Shown one piece after another: positions 1-10,176 of a stretch of 64,000 bases of DNA. A program made the position numbers and the translations under genes. The notes beneath the pieces were generated by a model, which did no database searches, had not been told where the DNA came from, and saw only the letters and a list, made by a program, of their open reading frames with translations. The stretch is taken from positions 37,687-101,686 of the forward strand of contig WSYH01001922.1 in assembly GCA_036426205.1 (NCBI GenBank), written 5' to 3'. This stretch comes from Ascaphus truei. Its lineage: Eukaryota; Chordata; Amphibia; Anura; Ascaphidae. How positions within the stretch are numbered: position 1 is the first letter of the stretch; each line of letters starts with the position of its first letter.

Positions 1-580
1 TTCACTACGATCCAGGTTTTCTGTCTCTCCGGCACTTTCTGCTCACTGTGGCCATTGTGGCCATTTTGGGTACTGGCAGTCTGCTCACAGTCTGCTCACT
101 GTGGCCATTTTGGGTACTGGCAGTCTGCTTTATAAGGCTGCAGTTCCTGGAGGGAGTCGCCGAGTAAAGTTCTGTTTGCTGCAGCTCCGTTTGATTTTCG
201 CTGCCACACATTACCATTTCACCTATTTGGAATCCCTGTTGCTGACTCTGAACCCTGACCTGGCTGCCTTCTGCCTGCCCTGACCTTTGCCTGTTGCCTG
301 GACTCTGCACCACTGCCGCCAGCCCTGACCCCTCCCTGTTTACCTATTACGAAATCTCTTACAGGACTCTGTCCCCGGGCTCTGGTCAGTTATTCTGCAT
401 TCCTACCTCAGCCCTGTGGGTCCACCTCCTGATTCAAGATGAGCACTGTCACACAAATGAAGCATTTGTCACCCTGCAGACATCTTTGGCAGTATCAGAA
501 TTCACAGAGTCTTATTCTGGATACGACAGATGGTGGATAAGTTGGTATGTACCTGGGTCCTTCTTGGGGATTGTTACATG
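1..580. other. CT-rich noncoding stretch, no gene seen
   Basis: I see no recognisable protein or RNA gene here. Bases 200-400 are pyrimidine-rich with repeated CCTGACC/CTGCC phrases, which resembles the U3 or R region of an amphibian or fish gypsy LTR, but I found no second copy or LTR edge in the window. The short open frames encode low-complexity peptides without family motifs. Confidence 0.5.
39..129 (+). repeat. Short imperfect tandem duplication
   Basis: A unit of about 45 bases reading TGCTCACTGTGGCCATT followed by TTGGGTACTGGCAGTCTGCT occurs twice in a row. The first copy also carries an internal 9-base duplication (GTGGCCATT). No function is implied. Confidence 0.8.
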
Positions 581-1276
581 GTAGGCGAATGGAATGAGGG
601 AGCGGGATCACATATGTAGACAAAAAGAAAAAAGCAAATAGTACAGCACAGTAATGAAAAATGATGCTATGTATAGACAGATCTGCAGGTATTATACTCA
701 CATACGATAGCAAGTCAAGCATGTCATACTCGATTCAACGCGTTTCGCTATCTTCAATAGCTTACTCAGGAATATTGAAGATAGCGAAATGCGTTGAATC
801 TAGGCGATAGCGGAGCGACAGTGAGGTGGACCGACGCCGAGTTTGGAGTGGTGTTTCTTGTGGCCGCATTTGGAAATACCCCCTGCAAGGCTCTTCCGGG
901 TTACATCAAGCACGGAGCGGTGAGGACGTCTTCGCTCCATCTGTTTACTCTCACATGCCTTTTTTTACATTTTAAATTGTAAGTGTGCACTTGTGAAGTG
1001 CTTCTTTATTAAATTGGATTATATTCGGTTTATGCTATGGTGTTTCTCCGCCTTTTGTCCTAGTACACCCACATACATTTCCTGCACCCACTTTGAGGAG
1101 CCTCTGTTTCTATACACCATTGAGTGTGACATGCTTGACTGGCTCACACGTATGTGAGAATAATACCTGCAGATTTCTGTCTATACATAGCATAATTTTT
1201 CATTACTATGCTGTACTATTTGCATTTTTCTTTTTGTCTACATATGTGATCCTGCTCCCTCATTCCATTCGCCTAC
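581..1276. repeat. Palindromic element with ~145-bp inverted ends (PLE-terminus-like)
   Basis: Bases 581-725 reappear inverted at 1124-1276 with only scattered differences; both ends start GTAGGCGAATGGAATGAGGG. The interior carries a hammerhead-like motif (732-776) and a second partial copy of its 3' half at 775-800. No transposase frame and no clear target-site duplication are visible. Large inverted arms around a ribozyme motif are what the ends of PLE1 and PLE2 in this window look like, so I read this as a stand-alone PLE end or a non-autonomous derivative. A generic foldback DNA transposon is the alternative. Confidence 0.6.
732..776 (-). ncRNA. Hammerhead-ribozyme-like motif (diverged core)
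   Basis: On the minus strand the order is a short stem I arm, core CTGAGTA (expected CTGANGA, so one core base is altered), an extra A, stem II GCTAT/ATAGC, GAAA, and ACGCGT as a minimal stem III. The next bases, GAAT, pair with ATTC just upstream of the core to give four stem I pairs. The core change makes activity doubtful. It belongs to the same family as the motifs at 20811, 30050, 33893 and 51692. Confidence 0.55.
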
Positions 1277-1454
1277 TATTCACCAAGGAATAAGAAGACT
1301 TTTCCTTAGTGGGATCACTATGTATTTGGCACAATTTTAAGGTTTTGTAACGAGTAGCTCACCACAAACGAAGCACGACCGCGGTGCTGAGGTAGGGGAT
1401 TGGATAACGCCGACCCACAGCCACACGGGTGCGCCTAGGATGTAGAGTAGTCGT

Positions 1455-1690
1455 TCAAGCCAGGACAGGGTTATAGATTGGAGAATGGTTAAGGTACTTG
1501 CCAGGTTCAGGATTGGAGAGTTTCAGATCGTCTTAGTTCGTAGCCAAGTTCAGGATTGGAGAGTATCGGATAGTCGGGGTACGTAGTCAGGTTCAGGATA
1601 GGAGAATGTCGGATCATTGGAGTACTTAGCCAAGGTCAGGACTGGAGACAGGAGAATGGTCATACAAGCCAGAGCAGGAGTGGAGAGAAG
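1455..1690. repeat. Diverged ~45-60-bp tandem repeats inside the gypsy1 LTR
   Basis: The phrase CAGGATTGGAGAGT or close variants recurs about five times, each followed by a variable CGGATnGTnnGGGTACnTAG segment. A related single unit lies at 19686-19760 inside the gypsy2 LTR, which links the two LTR families. Confidence 0.65.
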
Positions 1691-1803
1691 CGGAGTCCAA
1701 GGTGCTAGCAGGGTTCAGGCAACAAGAGGTTAATCAGCATACAAGGCAAGGCAAGGCAAGGATTCAGGAACAAGGATGTGGCAAGGCACGGCGTCACAAT
1801 GAC

Positions 1804-1846
1804 TATGCTCAGCAAAGACTGGTAGCAGACTGAGGGTATAAATAGG
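1804..1846 (-). promoter_or_regulatory. TATA box and predicted transcript 5' end of gypsy1
   Basis: On the minus strand TATTTATA (1844-1837) lies 30 bases before the sequence TGCTGAGCATA (1814-1804), the normal TATA-to-start distance. Ten of these bases are the exact complement of the primer site just inside the 5' LTR (6418-6427). This is the arrangement used by the Tf1/sushi group, where the transcript's own 5' end primes reverse transcription. The start site is inferred. Confidence 0.6.
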
Positions 1847-2183
1847 ATGAGCCTCCAATAGCCAGCCAGGGCGGAACCAGGAAGTGAGAACCGATAGGCT
1901 GCTAGTGCACACAGGTGTGCCCTATGATGCAGCTTAATCGGGGATGAGTGGGGAACTGCTCACGTGCCGTCCCGCGTGCATCACGGAGGCCGGGGGGCAG
2001 AGTATAGCACGTGCGTCACTCCCACGCCGATTCCTGAGACCAGAGGGGGCGGGACCCATCGAGCGCCGATCCGAGCGAGCTGACCCGAGCGTGTCACGGA
2101 GGTCAGGGGGTGGAGCCGAGAACGTGCGTCATTCCGAAGGTGGTCCTGACTTTCCCGAGTGGGGGCGGAGCTGAACTCGTGCA

Positions 2184-5100
2184 TCAGCAGGAAGGGTGGC
2201 CGAACAATCTGTCACGGAAGGTTTGTTGAGGTGAGGAGACAGCCTGCGACTGCCAGGATGGCAAATCCTCACAGTACCCCCCCTTTAGGAGCGACCTCCG
2301 GGCGACTACACGATGGTTTCTCTGGAAATTTGGCATGGAACATGCGGAAAAGTTTAGCTGTGTGGACTCGGTGGCTCGGAATCCAGGACCTTTCCTCCGG
2401 GCTGAAACCTCTCCAATGTACCAGATAGTGTAGTGAACCTCTGGAGATCTTAGAGTCAAGGATAGATTGGATCTCGTATTCAGGTTGTCTTTAAACCATG
2501 AAGGGATATGTGGGAACCACCGGAACTGAAAAGGTATTCTGGACCACCGGTTTGAGCACAGAGATGTGAAAAACAGGGCTCTTCATAGACGGTGGGAGAG
2601 CAAGACGATATGCCACCGGGTTGATCCTTTTGGAAATCGCAAAGGGTCTAAGAAATCTAGGTGCAAATTTCATCGAGGATACCTTCAGCCTGATGTTCCT
2701 GGATGACAACCAGACCTTGTCACCAGGTTTAAGATCCAGAGCAGATCTGCGATGGTGATCTGACTGAAACTTTTGCCTATTGACTGCTTGCCTGATTTTG
2801 ATCTGAATCTTTCTCCATAGACCCTGTAAATCCTTAATTCTGTCATCCGCCGCTGAGACCCCTGAGGAGGGTAAAACAAGAGGAAGAGTAGAAGGATTGA
2901 AGCCATAGTTCACGAAGAACGGTGACTCCAGAGTAGAGCTGCTTTGTGCGTTATTGTGGGCGAATTCTGCCCAGGGTAAGAGTTCCGCCCAGTCATCTTG
3001 GGAATCCGAGGTAAAGCACCGAAGATACTGTTCCAGGGACTGGTTGGTTCTGTCTGTTTGACTATTGGTCTGTGGGTGGTACCTCGACGAGAAATGGATG
3101 GCGATACCAAGCTGAAGGCAAAACGAGCGCCAGAAATGAGAAATGAACTGGGATCCTCTATCTGGAACTATCTCCAAGGGTACGCCATGTAACTGGAAGA
3201 TCTCCCTGACAAAGATGTCAGCTAATCTGGGAGAATTGGGCAGACCCTTGAGTGGTATGAAGTGGGCCTTCTTCGAAAAGCGGTCTACTACTACAAGAAT
3301 AGTGTCCATACCCTTGGAGCTAGGCAAGTCTACAATGAAATCCATTGACAGATGTGTCCATGGCCGATCCGGAAAGGTAGAGGTTGCAGGATACCTGCAG
3401 GGGGTATCCTGGGAGTTTTAGTCCTGGCACACGTAGGGCACGCAGCTACAAAGTTCTTTATGTCCTTTTGCATTCCTGGCCACCAAAATGTGTGAGAGAT
3501 GAGGTCGAAGGTCCTCTTGGTGCTGGAATGTATATTTGGACGAATGACTCCATTCCAGAACCTTCTTACAGTGTGGTGGTGAAGTAAAGAGACGGTCCTG
3601 TGGAGGCGAGATGTCAGGAGGGATGTGGCTTTGTTGACGAACAATGTCCTTGAGTGCTCTAAATGAAGTGGCCGAGAGAATACATTTGGGCCGTAAAATG
3701 GGTTTTTGCTGATCTTCAGACTTATCGTCCAGGGAGAATTGTCGATAAAGAGCGTCAGCTTTAATATTCTTGGATCCGGGAATGTAGGAAATTATGAAAT
3801 TAAACCTAGAGAAGAACAGTGACCATTTGGCTTGTCGGGCTCCCAGGCGGCGTGCACCTTCAATATAAAGCAAGTTCTTATGATCTGTGAGGATGGTTAT
3901 CGAATCTTCAGTACCCTCATGCAGATGTCTCCATTCTTCGAGAGCTAGCTTCATGGCCAGGAGTTCCCGACGTCGTAGTTGCATTGGGCTGGAGATTTTT
4001 TTTTTTAAATGCACAAGAATGCAACCTGGACAGGGAATTCTTCCTTTGGGACAGGACGGCACCTATGCCCACATCAGAGGCGTCGACCTCAAGGGTAAAA
4101 GGAAGCTTGGGATCAGGGTGAATGAGAATGGGGGCGGATACAAAAGCTCTTTTGAGACGGCAAAAGACTGGAGAGCAGCAGTAGACCAAGAAGCAGGGTC
4201 CTCTCCCTTCTTGGTCAATTCCGTAAGTGGGGCCACAACAGAAGAATATTTTTGGATAAAACTCTGGTAATAGTTTGAAAAACCAAGGAAGCGTTGTATT
4301 GCCTTCAAGGTGGTAGGTTGTGGCCACTCTAGGATGGCTTTGACCTTGGCGGGATCCATGGTGAGTCCGGAATCGGAAATGATGTACCCTAGGAACGTTG
4401 TTGAAGTTTGATGAATATGACATTTCTCCAGTTTATCAAAAAGTTTGTTCTGACGTAAGCGAAGGAGCACCTGTTTCATGTGTTCCTGTTTGGATTTGGA
4501 GAAAATTAAAATGTCATCCAGATAAACGATTACAAAGGAGTTGAGGAGATCCCTGAAAATTTCATTTACGAAGTCCTGAAACACGGCTGGGGCATTGCAC
4601 ATGACCAAGTACTCATAATGTCCATCTCTGGTGTTGAAAGTCGTCTTCCATTCATCACCCTGATGGATCCTGGCCAGATTATAAGCACCACATAGGTACA
4701 ACTTCGAAAAGATATTAGCTCCTTGTAATCGATCAAACAGTTTGTTGATAAGGGGCAAGGGGTAGCGTTTTTTACGGTAATTTTGTTAAGGGACCAGTAG
4801 TCTATGCAAGAGTGTAGTAGTCCTTCTTCTTCACAAAGAAAAACCCTGTGCCCGCAGGAGAGGTGGATTTCCTGATATACCCCTTCTGTAAGTTTTCCGC
4901 AATGTATTCTTTCATTGCCTTGGTCTCCGGCATAGATAACGGGTAAGAAGTCCCTCTGGAGGGAGTAGTGCCTGGAAGCAGATCGATGGGACAATAAAAC
5001 GGGTGGTGAGGGGGCAGAACCTCCATTTGGACCTTATCGAAGACGTCCTGAAACTCAGCAGACTCGTCTGGCAATTGTACCTTTTCCTTCTCCTGCTCCA

Positions 5101-5630
5101 CGGACACGTTGGTACCCCCAATACTACTTGCCTCCTGAAAGCAGTTCTTGTGGCAAAATGTCCCCCATTGGATGGGTTCCTTGTTGAGCCAATCAACCCG
5201 AGGGTTGTGAATCTGTAGCCAGGGTAGCCCGAGGATCACGCTGATAGCAGGAGTATGAATGACATTCAATTGGATCTTTTCCAGGTGTGTGACTTGCACC
5301 CTGAGTTGTAGCACCTCTGTCTCCAGGGAGATAAATGCTGGCTGCAGAGGTCTTCTGCCAATGGCTTCAAGAGTGATGGGCTTCTTTTTGTGCCTGATAG
5401 GAACCAGATGGCATTCCGCGAAAGCTAGATCTATGAAGTTTCCTCCGGCACCTGAATCGATGAAAGCAAGTGTAGATACTTGAAAGCCCTCCCAAAAGAG
5501 TGTAATGGGGACAAGAATGCGAGACGGGTTATCAGTAGAAATAGGGGAGAGAAAAAGCGTTCCCAATGAGACGCCCCTAGGACTCATGGGAACCTTGCGT
5601 TTTCCGACTTTTGGGGACAAAAATAGGCAA
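2184..5630 (-). pseudogene. pol: Gypsy1 pol: protease, RT, RNase H, integrase, chromodomain
   Basis: Domains in order along the minus strand: aspartic protease with DSGAGGNFID (near 5440); RT with palm motif YLDDIL (near 4520) and LGYII; RNase H with [11 protein letters not shown] (near 4090) and the TDHKNLLY motif (near 3880); integrase with a CPTCARTK zinc-binding half (near 3440), then DFIVDLP, PDRGSQF and the final Glu in SLEQYLR. After the ORF stop at 2491-2493 the same frame continues into EYEIQSILDSKISRG, HYLVHWRGF and PEERSWIP, a chromodomain ending at the LTR. Damage includes several frameshifts (about 4800, 4063, 3420, 3340), a four-codon loss in the [10 protein letters not shown] motif, and motif A reading KLYLCGAY where KLDLRGAY is expected, so the first catalytic Asp is gone. 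The N-terminal boundary is approximate. A minus-strand Pol of a chromovirus is certain; activity is excluded. Confidence 0.93.
2277..2286 (-). promoter_or_regulatory. Polypurine tract of gypsy1
   Basis: On the minus strand AAAGGGGGGG lies three bases from the start of the 3' LTR (GTAC then TGTGAGG). Its position next to the LTR identifies it as the plus-strand DNA primer site. Confidence 0.8.
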
Positions 5631-6426
5631 AGTGTCCTGAAACACCTGACCAGGATTGATCCGTGCTGGAATAGTACGATGGCGAATCTTCTCTGAACAT
5701 CTTTCCAGGAGGCGATGATCCACCTTAATACACACAGCGATGAGCTCCTCCAAATCGGTGGGGCGGTCATAGGCTGCCAGTTCATCCTTCAAAGTTTCCG
5801 ATAAACCTTGCCAAAAGGCTGCGGCCAGGGCTACGTCGTTCCAGTCGGTCTTAGCAGCGATAGTTCTGAACTCGAGAGCGTATTTGCCGACTGAACGACT
5901 GCGTTGGGAAACTTGAAAAAGTGCAGAGGAAGCACATACCTTACGACCGGGTGTATCAAACACTTTCCGGAATTCCCGGGCAAAGGCTCCGATATCCTGT
6001 GTGAGGTCAGTTCTTCGCTCCCAGATGGGGAATGCCCAGGCGAGAGCGTCATCTACAAGGAGAGAGAAGATATACGCCACATTGGCGTGGGGTGCAGTAA
6101 AGCGTGAAGGGTTCATTTCAAATTGTATAAAGCATTGTTTAAAAAAAAAACGACATTCATGAGGATCCCCCCCATAACGGTTGGGAGTAGGTAAGCGAGG
6201 TTCTTGAGAAAAAGGCAAAGCGGGAGTAGTGAGAATCTCAGGAACAGCAGGTACAAGTGGGGAATGCGATTCCTGTAAAGCACGAGAGAGTGCAAAAGTC
6301 CTCCTGAAGGGAAAGCATGGTTTGCTCGCTACCCACAATCTTTTCCTCTAGGGTGGTTATGCAGCTTGTGTGTGTGCGCAGGACTCTTCCTACCTCAGCA
6401 GGGTCAAAGTTTGTGTGGCTGAGCAT
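5577..6426 (-). pseudogene. gag: Gypsy1 gag (PEG10/RTL1-like Gag)
   Basis: The frame opens with ATG inside the primer site (6426-6424, residues MLSHTNFDPAEV) and continues after a frameshift near 6300. The capsid part contains RYGGDPHECRFFFKQC, a hydrophobic LLVDDALAWAFPIWE and ALEFRTIAAKTDWNDVALAAAF, the classical sushi/PEG10/RTL1 capsid pattern. The nucleocapsid zinc knuckle seen in gypsy3 (43491-43534) is missing, apparently deleted near 5600-5650. It precedes and overlaps pol. Family assignment is firm; the protein is broken. Confidence 0.9.
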
Positions 6427-6427
6427 A
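6418..6427 (-). promoter_or_regulatory. Self-primer binding site of gypsy1
   Basis: Minus-strand TATGCTCAGC lies one base inside the 5' LTR and is the perfect complement of GCTGAGCATA at the predicted transcript start preserved in the 3' LTR (1804-1813). No tRNA-type TGG primer site is seen at the LTR edge. The gag ATG lies within this site. Confidence 0.65.
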
Positions 6428-6428
6428 C

Positions 6429-7013
6429 TGTAACGTGTAGCTCCCCACAAACGAAGCGCGACCGCGGTGCTGAGGTAGGGGAAAGACTGGTAGCAGACTG
6501 AGGGTATAAATAGGAGGGGCCTCCAATAGCCAGCCAGGGCGGAACCAGGAAGTGGGAACCGATAGGCTTCTGGTGCACACAGGTGTGCCCTATGATGCAG
6601 CTACATCAGGGATGAGGATGGAACTGCTCGCGTGCTGTCCCGCGCACGTCACGGAGGCCAGGGGGTGGAGTATAATGCGTGCATCACTCCCACGCCGATT
6701 CCTTGGACCGACCCGCGAGCATCACGGAGGTCAGGGGGCGGAGCCGAGAATGTGCGTCATTCTGACGGCGGTCCTGACTTTCCCCAGAGTGGGGGCGGAG
6801 CTTAACTCGTGCGTCAGCAGGAAGGCTGGACGAATGTACACGTCATGTGACAGAGATTGGGGCGGGATCCGAATCCGCGGGCGGATGATCAGAGTGCGAA
6901 AGATCCGTGTGCGCTTACTGGGACCATGAAACCGTGCATCCTGGGTATCCGTCACGGAAGGTTTGTTGAGGTGAGGAGACGGTCTTCGACCGCCAGGATG
7001 GCGAATTCACACA
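6429..7013 (-). repeat. 5' LTR of gypsy1 (585 bp, internally deleted)
   Basis: Same termini as the copy at 1346. It lacks the segment between GAGGTAGGGG and AAAGACTGG that in the other LTR holds the transcript start, so this LTR has lost its R/U5 start. It is flanked on the right by GGTTT, the target duplication. Confidence 0.9.
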
Positions 7014-7145
7014 GGTTTATTGTTTATTGTATTTTCTAGTGTGTTTCACATTCACACCTCGTTCTGTCACTGGGGTCACTGTTTATCTTGTCCTCACTAT
7101 TAGATCACTTTCCTGAGCGCCAGTCCTTTTTTGTGTTCTAGATTG

Positions 7146-7670
7146 TAACATGGTGCCTTCCCTGTTGAAATAGCTTTTCAGGGAAACTTGTGTGCAGAGT
7201 TTGTGCCCAGCTCCGAGCAGGTTAATTCAGAGCAGACTGTACTGATTAACCTGCTCTGCTGGTTCATTAGGCTTTTAAGAATCCTGAATTATACACTGCA
7301 AGGAGATCTTTAGTCCAGGGAGAGACTATGGACTGCTGGAGAGATCAGAGGAACTACTTCTTTCTCCCTGGACTGCTGTGGAGAGACACCCTGCACAATG
7401 ACTTACAGAACGTTACCCCGCTGAAGGTAACTGACCTCCACACTGTTTTCTATGTTTGTTGTTGGTACGGCCTAGCCCCCAACCCATAGATAGGATGTAT
7501 GGAGAGGTGCAGTGAGCGCTCCCAACAGTAGTTAGGCTGTTTTTTTTTGTCTTCCTATAACCTTGTTTGGCTGATTATAAGCTGTTTATGTTGTTAAAGT
7601 TGCGGCTAATAAACGTTTACATTTGTTTTACCCTAAAAGCGTCTCCTGTTGTAATAACCTATGCACACAT
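7146..7670 (+). repeat. Solo-LTR-like block (probable ERV-type LTR)
   Basis: It starts TGTAACATGG...TTCCCTGTT, similar to the start of the element B LTR (44016, TGTAACAGGGG...ATCCCTGTT), and contains AATAAA near 7608 followed by a T-rich, GT-containing stretch as in an R-U5 region. I could not fix its right edge or a target duplication, and no internal retroviral region follows. Tentative. Confidence 0.4.
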
Positions 7671-7675
7671 CTAAT

Positions 7676-8060
7676 ACTGGGACCATCCCCAATGGTGACT
7701 CAGGTTAGCAAATGGAGTAACCGCAAATGGCCCTACCATTCGTCTCAAACCCACTTCTTTCTCCAATTTGCTGTTGACCACATCACAATGCTCTGTTGCC
7801 AATTTAAAGTTCCTGGCTCTTTGTCCTAACTCTGATTCTGCAAACAGAATCCAAAACCCCTTGCTAAATCCATGTCCATGTACTTTCCTACCCAAATGTT
7901 GTCTTTCATAGTCAATGGCAAATGTGTACCATATGGGCTCGCCTGACATAAATATGCTTCCTTAAAACTGGCATTGGGCAATTTTTTTGGTACTTCTACC
8001 ATTGTGGCAGCTACCAATGTGAAGGAAAGGGACAGCCTGGCTCAGCATATTAAACTTTAA
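7676..8060 (-). pseudogene. Fragment of a DIRS-type retrotransposon RT region
   Basis: Minus-strand frames join through a frameshift near 7830: the first gives a LARGFGFCLQNQS segment, the second ELGQRARNFKLATEH, VVNSKLEKEVGLRRMVGPFAV and then, in a third frame, SPLGMVP. The order xKLxKEVxLGRxxGPF...NLxxSPLGxVPKK is the conserved entry to the RT domain of DIRS/Ngaro tyrosine-recombinase retrotransposons. The RT palm, recombinase and ends are absent. The fragment is cut off on the left, where the LTR-like block begins. Family call is from motif pattern only. Confidence 0.65.
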
Positions 8061-8304
8061 GGTTAAGCATATTAAGGTTAAGCTCGCTGTTTGGCCCTAC
8101 CTGTCAATATGGCCACCCAGGTATTGGGTCAGAGTGGGCATCTTAAATTACAAAATGGCTACAAGCCGGAACCGAAACGTCGGGATCGTCTGTCTGTTTA
8201 TATATGCCTGATTACACTTTTTTATCTTCTGGATGTGAGTGCTGCCTCTTTTTGCCTGACGCAAGGATGGTAATATGTTATATTTATTTTTTATGGGACT
8301 AGCA
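8061..8304. other. Unassigned interval with a possible ribozyme 3' half
   Basis: No coding motif is seen. Bases 8160-8185 read GCCGGAACCGAAACGTCGG, which looks like the 3' half of the hammerhead-like family without its CTGAnGA core. Confidence 0.4.
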
Positions 8305-8485
8305 CGGAGCGAGGAGAGAGAAGAGGAGAGAGAAAGAGAGAGAGGAGATGGGAGAGGGAGAGAGAGGAGAGAGAGACGCAGCGAGAGAGAGAGAGAGAGA
8401 GAGATAGGAGAGGACAGGAGAGAGAAGATGTGAGGAGAGAGAGAGAAGAGAGAGAAGAGAGAGAAGAGAGAGAAGAGAGAGAGAA
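8305..8485 (+). repeat. (GA)n microsatellite
   Basis: An almost pure purine GA/GAGAGAAGA tract. The long open frames on either strand here are products of the repeat and encode Leu/Ser-rich low-complexity peptides. Confidence 0.95.
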
Positions 8486-8567
8486 TATTACCAGAGTGGA
8501 GTCCAGTAATTAGAAGACAGCATACCAGGGGTATATTCAAAAGCAGTATGTATTGAAGAGAATACAG

Positions 8568-8622
8568 GCACTTCAACCAACGTTTCGGTCTGCAGAGAGT
8601 GACCTTCCTCAGGGCTGGATAC
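8568..8622 (-). ncRNA. Hammerhead-ribozyme-like motif
   Basis: Minus strand: CCAGCC, core CTGAGGA, extra A, stem II GGTC/GACC, GAAA, minimal stem III ACGT, then T and GGTTG. CCAGCC pairs with GGTTG over five positions (one G-T) to form stem I. The core is intact apart from the extra A that all copies in this window share. Confidence 0.65.
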
Positions 8623-9555
8623 TTTTTGATACGTGAGTGCTGGTTGCTGCAACTGTTTATATATATATATATATATATATATAAATTTATGATACAAAGG
8701 AGTCCCACTCGCACAGATTGTCCAGATAGAGTAACTTAGAAGTAAATTCAAACAAACATCCACTTTCTTTCTGCTGGTGCCGTAGAAAGCACTCTGTTCG
8801 CCCTCTTAATGATCCGTGAAGCTATTCAACCAAATGAGAAAAGAAAGGCACAGGGCACCAAATTAGTGAAAACAAAAAGTGTTATCCCATAGCGCTAAAA
8901 TCTAATCTGTGGCGTTCCTTTAAATAGGGATACAACTAATATTACTTAATATAAAAGTGACATCAAAAAGGTATACCAAATAACCTTCTAGTGCTTAATA
9001 GTGCATAATAAACCAACTCAATAGTGATAGAGTGAAGATAAATAATTTTAAATACAAACAACTTTGTAAGATGCTGCTCAACCCTTGATGGGAATTGCTT
9101 TCTCAATCCACGTGATTCTTAGATGTCCAGAGAGATCAGGGAGTGCAATAACATGTAACAGAAAAACATACAGACAAATTGTGCAATATGTCTTGAAATG
9201 TGATGGTGAAGAAATCCTAATTCAACCAATAAAATGTGTACTCACAGATTTCTCTGTGTTGTGATGTGTGTAAAGATTTCTTTGTGCTGCGGCCGCCCGC
9301 GCACCAAAAATGTGCACGTGCATGCCCGTATGCACTCCCCATCGCGCCAGAGTACGTCCACTCATATTAACATTGGCTGTATAGTGCCGAGCTCCTCCCG
9401 CCAGCCTGCGGCTCCCCGAGGGGAAGAGAGGAAACACACACCAGAGGGGAACCTCTCACTCACCTCCCGATTCTACCTGGTTGTCTGTCCCCCTCCTCCT
9501 CTCCCCAGGTACCACCGCTCGGTAGGTATAGAGTCCGACACTCCCAATAGGGTAA

Positions 9556-10176
9556 GGCTTTGGCCCCGCTGCGTCCGGCGGCACGCTACTCCTCCCGAGC
9601 TGGTCCCAGTTCCCCTCGCTGCACGGCTCACTACACGCTGTGACGCGTCAGCCGCCAGGGGATGCAAGAGAATTGCGATCCCAAGCAGTGACGCGTCACG
9701 TGTTGCGCTGGTGAGCCAATCAGTAGCGGGGGCGAGAGCTGTCAGAGCTTCCCCCACCTCCAAAAGGTAGGGGGGGGGGGAAGAGAGAGAGAGTGAATGA
9801 GTGTGAGAGTGTGTAAGAGTGTGTGTGTGTTTACCTTCCGGCAGCAGCACCCTCCTGCTGCCCGGGAGACCGACCCCCGCTGCAGCCATCCGCTGGGAGG
9901 GGTGGAGGGGGGTTATCGGATGGGAGCTGGGCATGTGGAGGGGGGTTATCGGACGTGAGCTGTGCAGAGGGCATGTGGAGGAGTAGGACGGAGAGCGAGG
10001 GTATGTGGGGGGTAACTCCTGCAGCCCAGGAGACCCCCGCTGCAGCCCTCCGCTCAAACCAAACCCCCCGGCCGACGCACCCGCTCCCTACAGACCGCAT
10101 ATAGCGGTCAAGTGCCTCTCCACGCGCCGCCTGTCTGCAGTGCGGGCGTGTGGTCTGAGACAGCGGGGCCTTAGCC
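9556..10176. mobile_element. Non-autonomous PIF/Harbinger-like element (621 bp)
   Basis: The ends are inverted: GGCTTTGGCCCCGCTG on the left, and GGCTAAGGCCCCGCTG reading in from the right. They are flanked by TAA and TTA, fitting the 3-bp TWA duplication of the Harbinger group. The empty site exists in the same window: near 32384 the host repeat is uninterrupted. The interior is GC-rich, holds a short tandem repeat (GGAGGGGGGTTATCGGA twice) and no transposase. Confidence 0.75.

Larger units (their letters stand above)
1346..2273 (-). repeat. 3' LTR of gypsy1 (928 bp, long form)
   Basis: It starts TGTAACG and ends TCCTCACA on the plus strand and abuts the polypurine tract. It carries about 413 bp (1401-1813) that the 5' LTR has lost, including the predicted transcript start and an array of diverged repeats around 1455-1690 built on TTCAGGATTGGAGAGT. 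The 5' LTR in turn has sequence near 6836-6955 missing here. Confidence 0.9.
1346..7013 (-). mobile_element. Gypsy1: complete sushi-ichi type Ty3/gypsy element, inactivated
   Basis: The element is bounded by LTRs that read TGTAACG...CTCACA or ...CACACA on the plus strand, and is flanked by the 5-bp target duplication GGTTT (1341-1345 and 7014-7018). The order on the minus strand is 5' LTR, self-primer site, gag, protease, RT, RNase H, integrase, chromodomain, polypurine tract, 3' LTR. The Gag resembles the PEG10/RTL1/sushi family and the integrase ends in a chromodomain, both defining features of vertebrate chromoviruses. Frameshifts, stops and a changed RT catalytic residue make it non-functional. 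The LTRs differ by large indels, so it is not recent. Confidence 0.93.

Noticed and set aside
8148..8714. 188-codon Ser/Leu-rich ORF on the minus strand
   Set aside because: It is a translation of the (GA)n and (TA)n microsatellites and has no non-repetitive domain.
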